Below are positions 47,118-55,457 of a stretch of 64,000 nt of DNA, one piece after another. Both the position numbers and the translations under genes were made by a program. This DNA is from Rehaibacterium terrae (GTDB lineage: Bacteria; Pseudomonadota; Gammaproteobacteria; Xanthomonadales; Xanthomonadaceae). Each line of letters begins with the position of its first letter. The stretch's first letter is position 1. The notes beneath the pieces were generated by a model. It saw only the letters and a program-made list of their open reading frames with translations. It had not been told where the DNA came from and did no database searches. Location of the stretch: contig NZ_JACHHX010000001.1 of the NCBI RefSeq assembly GCF_014202935.1, positions 62,001-126,000 of the forward strand. The letters are read 5' to 3'.

Positions 47118-47364
47118 ACGGGCGGCGGAAACGGCGGCTTACGCGGCGCGCCCCGGCACAGGTGCCGCGTGCGGCAGTGGGGGGGCGCGCGCGGCGCCAG
47201 CCCGGCCCTCTCCGCGCTGGGTGGTGCCGGTTCCGCCCGCCCCTGTCGGTGCTGGAAAGCCGCGAAAATCAGTGACCTGCGTGGGGGTGGCGGCGAACGC
47301 TGAATCGAGAATGAATATTAGTGCGCGTTAACGGCATTCTTCACGAACCATCAAGCCCGGCAGT
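47118..47364. other. Intergenic region between polA and the sRNA candidate
   Basis: About 250 bp with no gene seen. The first half is very GC-rich; the second (about 47290-47350) is AT-richer, with gaatattag and gcgttaacgg, and is where a promoter for the downstream RNA would be expected. No pair of boxes was convincing enough to annotate. Confidence 0.4.
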
Positions 47365-47505
47365 GGTCAGATGTCATCGACGGGTGCAACGCCCGTCGTT
47401 GGATCGCTCACTCCCCTGAGTGGATCCCGGAGGGTCGGTTTCTCCCCAGACCGGCCTTCCTCCCCCCGAACCCCGCGGGCTTCCCCTGGCCCGCGGGGTT
47501 TTTTA
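47365..47505 (+). ncRNA. sRNA candidate with C-rich loops, sX13-like
   Basis: Four stem-loops in a row. Stem 1: CGACGGG/CCCGTCG (47378-47384 with 47392-47398). Stem 2: GGATC-CACTC with GAGTG-GATCC (47401-47427, bulge gct, loop CCCT). Stem 3: nine pairs, 47433-47441 with 47448-47456, loop CTCCCC. The terminator hairpin has loop TTCCCCTG. A C6 run (47462-47467) sits before the terminator. No open frame fits. From memory, sX13 of Xanthomonas is an Hfq-independent sRNA of about 115 nt with C-rich loops pairing to G-rich mRNA leaders; this RNA has the same architecture. The 5' end is not determined. Confidence 0.65.
47469..47504 (+). terminator. Strong rho-independent terminator
   Basis: AACCCCGCGGGC pairs with GCCCGCGGGGTT (12 bp) around an eight-base loop and runs into TTTTTT. 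It would end the sRNA and any polA read-through. The opposite strand has no T-run for hemF. Confidence 0.92.
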
Positions 47506-47531
47506 TCGTCCGCCGCCGGCCGGAGCGGGGC

Positions 47532-48446
47532 TCAGGCGAGTTCGGCCAGCCAATCGCGCGGAATGAGGTAGTCGGCCAGGCGTGCCTCGGGCGAGCCGGG
47601 CTCGGGCTGGTAGCCGTACTCGAAGCGCACCAGCGGCGGCAGGCTCATCAGGATGCTCTCGGTGCGGCCGCCCGACTGCAGGCCGAACAGGGTGCCGCGG
47701 TCCCAGACCAGGTTGAACTCGACGTAGCGGCCGCGCCGGTAGAGCTGGAACTGCCGCTCGCGCTCGCCGTAGGGCGTGTCCTGGCGGCGCGCCACCAGCG
47801 GCAGGTAGGCGTCGAGGAAGCCATCGCCCACGGCCCGGGTGTAGCCGAAGCAGGCCTCGAAGCCGCCCTCGTCGAGGTCGTCGTAGAACAGCCCGCCGAC
47901 ACCGCGCGCCTCGCCGCGGTGCTTGAGGAAGAAATAGCGGTCGCACCAGTCCTTGTGGGCGCGGTAGCGCGCCTCGCCGCCGAACGGCTCGCACACGCGC
48001 CGCGCGGTTTCGTGCCAGTGGCGCACGTCCTCGTCGAACGGGTAGAACGGGGTCAGGTCGAAGCCGCCGCCGAACCACCACACCGGGTCGCGGCCCGCGG
48101 GCCGGGCCTCGAAGTAGCGCACGTTCATGTGCGTGGTCGGCAGGTAGGGGTTGCGCGGGTGGAACACCAGCGACACGCCCATCGCCCGCCACGGCGCGCC
48201 GGCCAGCGCCGGGCGGTGCGCGCTGGCCGAGGGCGGCAGGGTGGCGCCGCAGACGTCGGAGAAGCCGATGCCGGCCTGTTCGAACACCCGGCCCTGCTTC
48301 ATCACCCGCGAGCGCCCGCCACCGCCTTCGGCACGCTGCCATTGGTCCTGCACGAAGCGGCCTTCGCCGTCGGCGGCCTCGATGGCGGCGCAGATGCGGT
48401 CCTGCAGATCGCGCAGGTAGTCGTGGACGGCGGCGATGTCGGGCAT
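47532..48446 (-). CDS. hemF: Oxygen-dependent coproporphyrinogen-III oxidase
   Basis: 304 residues (E. coli 299). Oxidative decarboxylation of coproporphyrinogen III in heme synthesis. Typical segments: [27 protein letters not shown] (active-site HxNxR), [33 protein letters not shown] and [19 protein letters not shown]. Start ATG 48446. Confidence 0.96.
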   Translation of the reverse strand: MPDIAAVHDYLRDLQDRICAAIEAADGEGRFVQDQWQRAEGGGGRSRVMKQGRVFEQAGIGFSDVCGATLPPSASAHRPALAGAPWRAMGVSLVFHPRNPYLPTTHMNVRYFEARPAGRDPVWWFGGGFDLTPFYPFDEDVRHWHETARRVCEPFGGEARYRAHKDWCDRYFFLKHRGEARGVGGLFYDDLDEGGFEACFGYTRAVGDGFLDAYLPLVARRQDTPYGERERQFQLYRRGRYVEFNLVWDRGTLFGLQSGGRTESILMSLPPLVRFEYGYQPEPGSPEARLADYLIPRDWLAELA

Positions 48447-48553
48447 GGGCGGGTCTTTTGTGGCGGTCGGCGCGGATTCTACCGCCGCCAACGCGAAAGC
48501 CCGGCGCGTGGCCGGGCTTTCGCGGACTGCACAGCTGCGGCTGCGCGGGTCGG

Positions 48554-50920
48554 TCACTTCGGTGTCTTCAGCGCGCGCTCGAACAGCTCGAAGACGCGCC
48601 GGTACTGGTCGTACCAGCTTTCCGGATGCTGGTAGGCGTGACGCTCGAGCGGATAGCTGGCCAGCTCCCAGTCGTGCTTCTTCAGTTCGATCAGGCGCTG
48701 CGCCAGCCGCACCGAGTCCTGGTAGAGCACGTTGTCGTCGATCATGCCGTGGCTGATCAGCAGGTGGCCCTCGAACTGCTCGACATACTCGATCGGCGAG
48801 GACTTGCGGTAGGCCTCGGGGTCGATGTCCGGCGTGTTGAGGATGTTCGAGGTGTACTCGTGGTTGTACATCGCCCAGTCGGTGACCGGGCGCAGCGCGG
48901 CGCCGGCGTGGAACCGCCCGGGTTCGCGGAACATCGCCATGAACGTCATGAAGCCGCCATAGCTGCCGCCGTAGATGCCGACCCGGTCGCGGTCGCCCTG
49001 GTGCTGTTCGACCAGGTAGTCGATGCCGTCGAGGTAGTCCTCCAGCTCGGGGTGGCCCATCTGCCGGTAGATCGCGGTGCGCCAGTCGCGGCCGTAGCCG
49101 GCCGAGCCGCGGAAGTCCATGTCGAGCACGACATAGCCGTGCTGCACCAGCAGCTGGTGGAACATCTGCTCGCGGAAGTACACCGGCCAGCGTGCGTGCA
49201 CGTTCTGCAGGTAGCCGGCGCCGTGCACGAACAGGGCGATCGGGTACTGCTTGCCGGGTTCGAGTTCGGCCGGGCGGTAGAGCTTGGCCCAGACATGCCC
49301 GGCGCCGTGCTTCGAAGGCACCTGCACGAACTGCGGCGCCAACCACTCGCGCGCCCGGTATGCCTCGCTGCGGGTGTCGGTGAGCTTGCGCACCTCGCCG
49401 CCGCTGGCCGCCACCACCGCCAACTGCGGCGGCACGTGGCTGGACGACCAGCGCAGCAGCACCTGCGACTCGTCCGGCGAGAGCACGAAGCTCTCCACGC
49501 CGTCGATCCCGGTGAGTTCGACGACGGTGTTGCTGGCCAGGTCCAGCCGGCACAGCTCCCAGTCGCCCGGCCAGTTGCGGTTGCACAGGAAGAAGGCGCG
49601 GCTGCCGTCGTGCGACAGCACCGGCGCATCGACCTCCCAGCGGCCCTCGGTGCGGCGATGCGGGCGCTGGCCAGGGACCACGGTGTACAGGTGCGAGTAG
49701 CCGGACTCTTCCGAGAGGAACCACAGCGTGCGGCCGTCCGGCAGCCAGCCGAAGTCGTTGAAGGCCCAGTTGATCCAGGCCGGATCGGTCAGGCGGTGCA
49801 CCGGCACCAGCGCCTGCTTCGCCAAGTCGACGGTGGCGATCCAGCGGTCCTTGTTGTCGGTGGCGCGCAGCATCACGGCGACGTTGGCGCCGTCGGCACT
49901 CCAGCGCACGCCGTCGACACGGACGCGGCGGTTGCCGGTCTGCGGCTCCTTGCCGGCGGCGCGGCGCAGGTCGGCCAGCGGATCGACGGCGATGCCGGGC
50001 AGCGGGTCGAGCTTGAGTTCGACCACGCTGCCGCCAGCCAGGTCGACCAGGCGCAGACCGTGCCCCAGCGGCGGATTGCGGCCGACGCGGGTACGCACAT
50101 CCTCGAACTCCTCGTAGCCGGACTCGGTGACGTACTTGGGCATCTGGCCGCGGCGGCCGCGGTCGCCGTTCTTCGGCTCGGTGACGACGATCGCGTAATG
50201 GCCGGCCGGCGACAGCGCGCTGCGCACCAGCTGCAGGCCGTCGCCCAGATACACCGGCGCGGCGGCGCGGCTGGCGTCGGCGCGGCGCAGCGCCTCGCCG
50301 CGCTCGCGCAGGGCGTCGCGCTGGTCCTTTTCGCGCCTGAGGGTGGCGATCAGGCGCAACTGCATGTCGCGCAGGTAGTCCTCGGCCGGCGGCGCGGCCG
50401 GATCCTTCTCGGCGCGCAGCAGCGCCGCCGGCTCGACCACCCGCTCGGCGAAGCGCCAACGGTACCAGTCGTGGCCGACGCGCCAGATCACCGCCTGGCC
50501 GTCGGCGCTGAAGGCGGCGTCGGCCGCGGTCTCGGCGCTGCGGGTGATCTGGGTCAGCGCGCCGCTGCGCAGGTCGCGCACGAACACGTCGCCGTTGCGC
50601 ACGAACACCGCCAGGCTGCGGTCACGGTTGTAGACCGGGTTGGCGGCGTCCATCGTCGCCTGCGCCTCGTCGGCGAGTGGCCGACTGGCGCCGCTGGCGA
50701 GGTCGAGCGCATGGGTGTCGCGGATCAGCGCGCCCTCTCGCTTGAGGGTGTAGTAGACCTGCCGGCCGTCCAGCGACCACCAGGCCTGCTCGACCGGCGG
50801 GCCGATCCAGTCCGGATGGGCCATGGCCTGGTCGAGAGTGATCGGCGTCTGGGCGGCGGCCGGAGCGGTGAACGGGACGGTCACGGCCAGGGCGAGCAGG
50901 GAGGGAGCGAGCCAGCGCAT
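48554..50920 (-). CDS. S9 family peptidase (prolyl oligopeptidase-like), secreted
   Basis: 788 residues with a signal peptide ([20 protein letters not shown], cleavage about residue 23). Beta-propeller up to about residue 510. The hydrolase domain carries the nucleophile serine near 653 in [10 protein letters not shown], the aspartate near 728 in [11 protein letters not shown] and the histidine near 761 in LERHAY. Belongs to the DPP IV/acylaminoacyl-peptidase branch; it is a paralogue of the enzyme at 33172-35394 but keeps the tyrosine after the serine. Divergent from the tricorn-like gene at 51137, with 216 bp between. Confidence 0.92.
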   Translation of the reverse strand: MRWLAPSLLALAVTVPFTAPAAAQTPITLDQAMAHPDWIGPPVEQAWWSLDGRQVYYTLKREGALIRDTHALDLASGASRPLADEAQATMDAANPVYNRDRSLAVFVRNGDVFVRDLRSGALTQITRSAETAADAAFSADGQAVIWRVGHDWYRWRFAERVVEPAALLRAEKDPAAPPAEDYLRDMQLRLIATLRREKDQRDALRERGEALRRADASRAAAPVYLGDGLQLVRSALSPAGHYAIVVTEPKNGDRGRRGQMPKYVTESGYEEFEDVRTRVGRNPPLGHGLRLVDLAGGSVVELKLDPLPGIAVDPLADLRRAAGKEPQTGNRRVRVDGVRWSADGANVAVMLRATDNKDRWIATVDLAKQALVPVHRLTDPAWINWAFNDFGWLPDGRTLWFLSEESGYSHLYTVVPGQRPHRRTEGRWEVDAPVLSHDGSRAFFLCNRNWPGDWELCRLDLASNTVVELTGIDGVESFVLSPDESQVLLRWSSSHVPPQLAVVAASGGEVRKLTDTRSEAYRAREWLAPQFVQVPSKHGAGHVWAKLYRPAELEPGKQYPIALFVHGAGYLQNVHARWPVYFREQMFHQLLVQHGYVVLDMDFRGSAGYGRDWRTAIYRQMGHPELEDYLDGIDYLVEQHQGDRDRVGIYGGSYGGFMTFMAMFREPGRFHAGAALRPVTDWAMYNHEYTSNILNTPDIDPEAYRKSSPIEYVEQFEGHLLISHGMIDDNVLYQDSVRLAQRLIELKKHDWELASYPLERHAYQHPESWYDQYRRVFELFERALKTPK

Positions 50921-51136
50921 GCGGGTCTCCGTGGTGCGGACGGAAAGGGCGAGCGCCGAAGGGTAACAGCCGCGGCCGCGTCGCTGACCATGACTTCGGT
51001 CATGGTGCGGTGGCGTCCCGGCCGGGCCGGGTGGGGTGGCGGTGCGGTCCCGTGCCGCGGCGCCCCAACCAAGGGCACAGCCCCGGCCCGCGCCGATGGG
51101 CCATACTCGCGCGTCTGTCCGTCCGCGAGTGCACCG

Positions 51137-54100
51137 ATGATCCCTCGTATCTCCCCGTTCGCCATCGTGCTGCTGGCGGCCGCCCCGCTCGCCCATGCCG
51201 CGACCGGCGACAGCCCGACCAAGCTGCTGCGCTTCCCCGACATCCACGGTGAGCGCATCGTCTTCGTGCACGCCGGCGACATCCACGTGGTCCACGCCGA
51301 TGGCGGCACCGCGCAGCGCCTGACCTCGCACCCCGGCAAGGAGCTGTACCCGAAGTTCTCGCCGGACGGGCAGTGGATCGCCTTCTCGGCCGAATACAAC
51401 GGCACCCGCCAGGTCTATGTGATGCCGAGCACCGGCGGCGAGCCGCGCCAGCTCACCTGGTACAACGACGTCGGCCCGATGCCGCCGCGCGGCGGCACCG
51501 ACTACCGCGTGCTCGACTGGACGCCGGACGGCAGGCACGTGCTCGTGCGTGCCAACCGCGTGCCGACCGACGAGCGCGGCGGCCGGCCCTACCTGGTGCC
51601 GGTGGACGGCGGCATGGAAACGCCGCTGGCGGTGCCCGAGACCGGCGGCGGCATGTTCTCCCCCGACGGCACGAAGTTCGTCTACACGCCGATCGACCGC
51701 GACTTCCGCAGCTGGAAACGTTATCGCGGCGGTCGTGCGCAGGACGTGTGGATCTACGACCTGGCCGCCAACACCTCGCTGCGCCTCACCGACCACCGCG
51801 CCACCGACCACCAGCCGATGTGGGTGGGCGACACGGTGTATTTCGTCTCCGACCGCGATCACACGCTCAACCTGTACGCGATCCCGCCGCAGGGCGGCGA
51901 GCCGCGCAAGCTCACGAACTTCGACCAGTACGACATCCTCTGGCCGAGCGCCGGCCCGGACGCGATCGTGTTCGAGCACGGCGGCTCGATCTGGCGCTTC
52001 GACCCGAAAACCGAAACCGCGAAGGAAGTGCCGATCCGTGTCGTCGGCGACTTCCCCGACACCCAGCCGCGCCATGTCAAGCCGGCCGCCTTCGTCGAGA
52101 GCTTCGGCCTGTCACCGGGCGGCGAGCGCGCGGTGTTCGGCGCCCGTGGCGAGATCTTCACCCTGCCGGCCAGGCACGGCGAGCCGCGCAACCTCAGCAA
52201 CACGCCCGATGTGCGCGAACACAGCGTGAGCTGGTCGCCGGACGGTCGCTGGATCGCCTACCTGAGCGATGCCAGCGGTGAATACGAGATCTGGGTGCGC
52301 GCCCAGGACGGCAGCGGCGAGCCGCGTCGCGTCACCCGTGACGGCGACATCTGGCGTTTCGCGCCGGTGTGGTCGCCCGATTCGACCAAGCTCGCCTACG
52401 GTGACAAGAAGCAGCGCCTGCGCATCGTCGACGTCGCCACCGGCGCCACCACCGACGTCGACCGCGGCACGGTGCAGGACCTGACCCAGTACACCTGGTC
52501 GCCGGACAGCCGCCACCTGGCCTACGTGAAGACCGGCGCCAGCCGCAACACCTCGATCTGGGTCTACTCGCTGGAGTCGCGGCGTACGCGGCAGCTCACC
52601 GCCGACGACACCGCCGAGACCAGCCCGGCCTTCGACCCGCAGGGCCGCTGGCTCTACTTCCTGTCCAACCGCGACTACAACCTGGCCTTCAGCAGCTACG
52701 AGTTCAATTACCTCTACAACAACGCCACCCGCATCTACGCCGCCAGCCTGGCGGCCGACGGCCCGGCGCTGTTCCTGCCCAAGAGCGACGAGGTGCGTCC
52801 GGGCGGCGGCAATGCCGGCGGCGGCGAGGCGAAGAAGGATCCGGCACCGCTGCGCGTGCGCATCGACGCCGATGGCTTCAACGCCCGCGTGGTGCCGCTG
52901 GCCGCGCCCGCCGGCAACTACCACAGGCTCACCGCCAACGCCGAGGGCGTGTTCTACCTGGCCACCGGCAACGGCGCGCCGACGCTGCGCTTCCTCGCCA
53001 CCGAGGGCGACAAGCCGGCCGACGTCGCCTCCGGCGTCACCGGCTACGCGCTCTCGGCCGATGGGCGCAAGCTGCTCGTGCAGCAGCCGGGCGGCAAGTT
53101 CGCCATCGTCGACGCCAAGCCCGGCGCCGAGCTGGACAAGGGCCAGCTCGCGCTCGACACGTGGGAGCTGCGCATCGAGCCGCGCCGCGAGTGGCGGCAG
53201 ATGTTCGTCGACGGCTGGCGCATCCTGCGCGACTGGTTCTACGACGAGAACATGCACGGCCAGGACTGGAACGCCATCCGTGCCAAGTACGAGGCCCTGC
53301 TGCCGCACGTCGTCACCCGCGCCGACCTCGACTACCTGTTCACCGAGATCGCCGGCGAAACCAATGCCGGCCACGTCTACGTCAGCAGCGGCGACGAGAC
53401 CGTCGTGCCGCGCAAGGCGGGCGGCCTGCTGGGTGCGCAGATCGCCGCGCACGAGTCGGGCTACTTCCGCGTCGAGCGGGTCTTCCCTGCCGACGCCGGC
53501 GACGTGTCGGCGCGCTCGCCGCTGGCCGCGCCGGGAGTGAACGCGCGCGACGGCGAGTACATCCTCGCCGTGGATGGCGTTTCCACCCGTACGGTGAAGA
53601 ACTTCTACGCGCTGCTGGAGAACAAGGCCGACCGCGTGGTGACCCTGCGCGTCAACGCCAGCCCGGTCGAGCAGGGCGCACGTGAGGTGCGGGTCAGGGC
53701 CATCGCCTCCGAGCAGGGCCTGCGCTACGCCGACTGGGTGCAGCAAAAGCGCGCCTTAGTCGACCGCCTGTCCGGCGGCCGCATCGGCTACATCCACGTC
53801 CCGAACACCGCGGTGGAAGGCAACCGCGAACTGTTCCGCGGCATGGTGGCACAGGCGCACAAGCAGGCCCTGATCATCGACGACCGCTACAACGGCGGCG
53901 GCTTCATTCCCGACCGCATGATCGAGCTGCTGCGCCGCGAACCGCTGAACTACTGGAAGCAGCGCGGCCTGGAGCCGAACGCCACCCCGTTCCTCTCCCA
54001 CCTGGGGCCCAAGGCGATGCTGATCAACGGCCTGTCCAGCTCGGGCGGCGACGCGCTGCCGTACTACTTCCGCAAGCTCGGACTGGGGCCGCTGATCGGC

Positions 54101-54394
54101 ACCCGCACCTGGGGCGGTCTGATCGGCATATCCGGCAACCCGAGCCTGAGCGACAACGGCGCGATCCTGGCGGCCACCTTCCGCTTCATGGACACCGACG
54201 GCCACTGGGCGGTGGAGAACGAGGGCGTGGCGCCGGACATCGAGGTGATCGATCGCCCCGAACTGATTGCCGCCGGGCGCGACCCGAGCATCGAGAAGGC
54301 GGTGGAGCTGCTGCTGGCCGAGCTGGAGAAGAATCCCCCGCACCGCCCGCAGGCACCGCCGGCGCCGAGCGTGTTCCCGCCGCCGACGGAGTGA
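51137..54394 (+). CDS. Tricorn-like S41 protease with beta-propeller and PDZ domain (second paralogue)
   Basis: 1085 residues with a signal peptide (MIPRISPFAIVLLAAAPLAHA). PD40 blades (FPDIHGERIVFVHAGDIHVV, YPKFSPDGQWIAFSAEYNGT and later copies) fill the first 600 residues. The tricorn region EWRQMFVDGWRILRDWFYDE, a PDZ domain (GVNARDGEYILAVDGVST) and the S41 domain follow. Putative triad: histidine in NAGHVYVSSGD, serine 969 in LSSSGGDALPYYFR, glutamate 1027 in VENEGVAPDIEV. The serine is followed by GGD instead of the usual DGD. The C-terminus ends in a proline-rich tail. Peptide degradation in the periplasm. Confidence 0.92.
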   Translation: MIPRISPFAIVLLAAAPLAHAATGDSPTKLLRFPDIHGERIVFVHAGDIHVVHADGGTAQRLTSHPGKELYPKFSPDGQWIAFSAEYNGTRQVYVMPSTGGEPRQLTWYNDVGPMPPRGGTDYRVLDWTPDGRHVLVRANRVPTDERGGRPYLVPVDGGMETPLAVPETGGGMFSPDGTKFVYTPIDRDFRSWKRYRGGRAQDVWIYDLAANTSLRLTDHRATDHQPMWVGDTVYFVSDRDHTLNLYAIPPQGGEPRKLTNFDQYDILWPSAGPDAIVFEHGGSIWRFDPKTETAKEVPIRVVGDFPDTQPRHVKPAAFVESFGLSPGGERAVFGARGEIFTLPARHGEPRNLSNTPDVREHSVSWSPDGRWIAYLSDASGEYEIWVRAQDGSGEPRRVTRDGDIWRFAPVWSPDSTKLAYGDKKQRLRIVDVATGATTDVDRGTVQDLTQYTWSPDSRHLAYVKTGASRNTSIWVYSLESRRTRQLTADDTAETSPAFDPQGRWLYFLSNRDYNLAFSSYEFNYLYNNATRIYAASLAADGPALFLPKSDEVRPGGGNAGGGEAKKDPAPLRVRIDADGFNARVVPLAAPAGNYHRLTANAEGVFYLATGNGAPTLRFLATEGDKPADVASGVTGYALSADGRKLLVQQPGGKFAIVDAKPGAELDKGQLALDTWELRIEPRREWRQMFVDGWRILRDWFYDENMHGQDWNAIRAKYEALLPHVVTRADLDYLFTEIAGETNAGHVYVSSGDETVVPRKAGGLLGAQIAAHESGYFRVERVFPADAGDVSARSPLAAPGVNARDGEYILAVDGVSTRTVKNFYALLENKADRVVTLRVNASPVEQGAREVRVRAIASEQGLRYADWVQQKRALVDRLSGGRIGYIHVPNTAVEGNRELFRGMVAQAHKQALIIDDRYNGGGFIPDRMIELLRREPLNYWKQRGLEPNATPFLSHLGPKAMLINGLSSSGGDALPYYFRKLGLGPLIGTRTWGGLIGISGNPSLSDNGAILAATFRFMDTDGHWAVENEGVAPDIEVIDRPELIAAGRDPSIEKAVELLLAELEKNPPHRPQAPPAPSVFPPPTE

Positions 54395-54481
54395 TCCGGC
54401 CGCCAGCGGTACCGACACGGGGGCGCTGCGTGCGCTCCCGTGTCGTATGTGCAGCCCGTGGTCGCCGCGACCCGCTTCGCC

Positions 54482-54551
54482 TGTAGGAGCGGCGTGAGCC
54501 GCGACCGGTTGCCTGCGGGGTTCTCCGGTCGCGGCTGAAGCCGCTCCTACA
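54482..54551. repeat. Inverted pair of GTAGGAGCGGC repeats (REP-like)
   Basis: TGTAGGAGCGGC with GAGCCGCGACCGG (54482-54508) and its near-complement CCGGTCGCGGCTGAAGCCG with CTCCTACA (54525-54551) face each other across 16 bases. Each arm is itself partly palindromic. The same unit appears twice more at 55263-55289 and 55413-55437. This is a dispersed intergenic repeat seen widely in Xanthomonadaceae and Pseudomonas. Confidence 0.85.
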
Positions 54552-54591
54552 GCGTGCAGGTTCGTCGCGACCTGCCGGCGCTTCGCGCCGG

Positions 54592-55164
54592 GGTTCCGTC
54601 CGCCTGCCGGCGGCCGGGTTACTTTTCTTTGCTTGCCCAAAGAAAAGGTAACCAAAAGAAAGGGCACCCCAACGCGGCGCCCTCCGGACATCCTGTCCTC
54701 CGGGCACGCGTGCGCGCTGCGGGCGTTTGCGACGGCACATCCTGTGCCGACGCAAACGTCGCCGGCATCCTTGCCGGCGACCCTTCGGGCTGTTCCTCCG
54801 CGCGCCCGCCGCCGCTCAGGGGCCCCGGGAAAAGCGGGCGGGCTCCTGCCCGCCCAAGAGCAAGCGCGAATCGGGAGCGATCGGAGCGACGCTGTTGCTG
54901 TTGCGGGCAGGAAGCCCGCGCTCTTGGTGGGGCCCCATGCGCAGCGGCGAGTGCCGCCGGATCAGGCCCGTCAGGGCGGCGTGCACGGATGCACGCCGTT
55001 TTTCGCCGCGGCAGGATGCCGCGTCGAAAAACCCCGGCGGCGCTCGCGAACCCTTTGGGCAGGAAGCCCAAAGGGCGCGGAGCTCTGGGGTGCCCTTCTC
55101 TTTGGTCACTTTCTCTTGGGCAAGCAAGAGAAAGTGACCCGGCCGCCGGCAGGCGGACGGAACC
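54592..55164. mobile_element. 573-bp repeat element with ~79-bp inverted arms and an interior of hairpins, no transposase
   Basis: The left arm 54592-54670 (GGTTCCGTCCGCCTGCCGGC and a pyrimidine-rich hairpin, ending GGGCACCCC) is inverted at 55087-55164. Arms agree over most positions. Each arm holds an inner hairpin (54619-54652 and 55106-55137). The two inner hairpins differ from each other mostly by paired changes that keep the stem. The 416-bp interior holds further stems around ATCCTG or CAGGAA/CAGGAT cores: 54724-54759, 54761-54778, 54854-54926 (with 54903-54919 inside), 54999-55030 and 55050-55073. Long overlapping frames here lack family resemblance. It resembles non-autonomous or REP-derived intergenic elements. 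Confidence 0.6.
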
Positions 55165-55262
55165 CCCGGCCCGAAGGGCCGGCCAGTTCGCGAGGACCCC
55201 ACAGGCGGGCTGAACACCCGGCGCGCAGCGCCGGCACGATCGCGACGAAACCAGCCCACACG

Positions 55263-55437
55263 TGCAGGAGCGGCTTCAGCCGCGACCGGGACGCAACAGC
55301 GAAAATTCAGCCACGGATCTACGCGGATAAGTGCGGGTTGAGCCGATTCAAAATCTTATCCGCGTCTATCCGCGTAGATCCGTGGCCAAAGACTGTTGTT
55401 GTTCCCGGGCATCCGGTCGCGGCTGAAGCCGCTCCTA
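55263..55437. repeat. Nested inverted repeat: REP arms around a CCACGGATCTACGCGGATA hairpin
   Basis: Outer arms TGCAGGAGCGGCTTCAGCCG with CGACCGG (55263-55289) and its complement (55413-55437). Inner arms CCACGGATCTACGCGGATA (55311-55329) and TATCCGCGTAGATCCGTGG (55367-55385), perfectly complementary over 19 bases. TATCCGCG is also repeated directly at 55358-55365. The gap from 54395 to 55457 (1.06 kb) contains only these repeats and no gene I can support. Confidence 0.82.
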
Positions 55438-55457
55438 TACGGAGCCGCCACGCGGCG

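Noticed and set aside
54592-55164. Attachment-site array (integron attC-like)
   Set aside because: The hairpins lack the R-prime/R-double-prime core sites and no integrase is present in the window.
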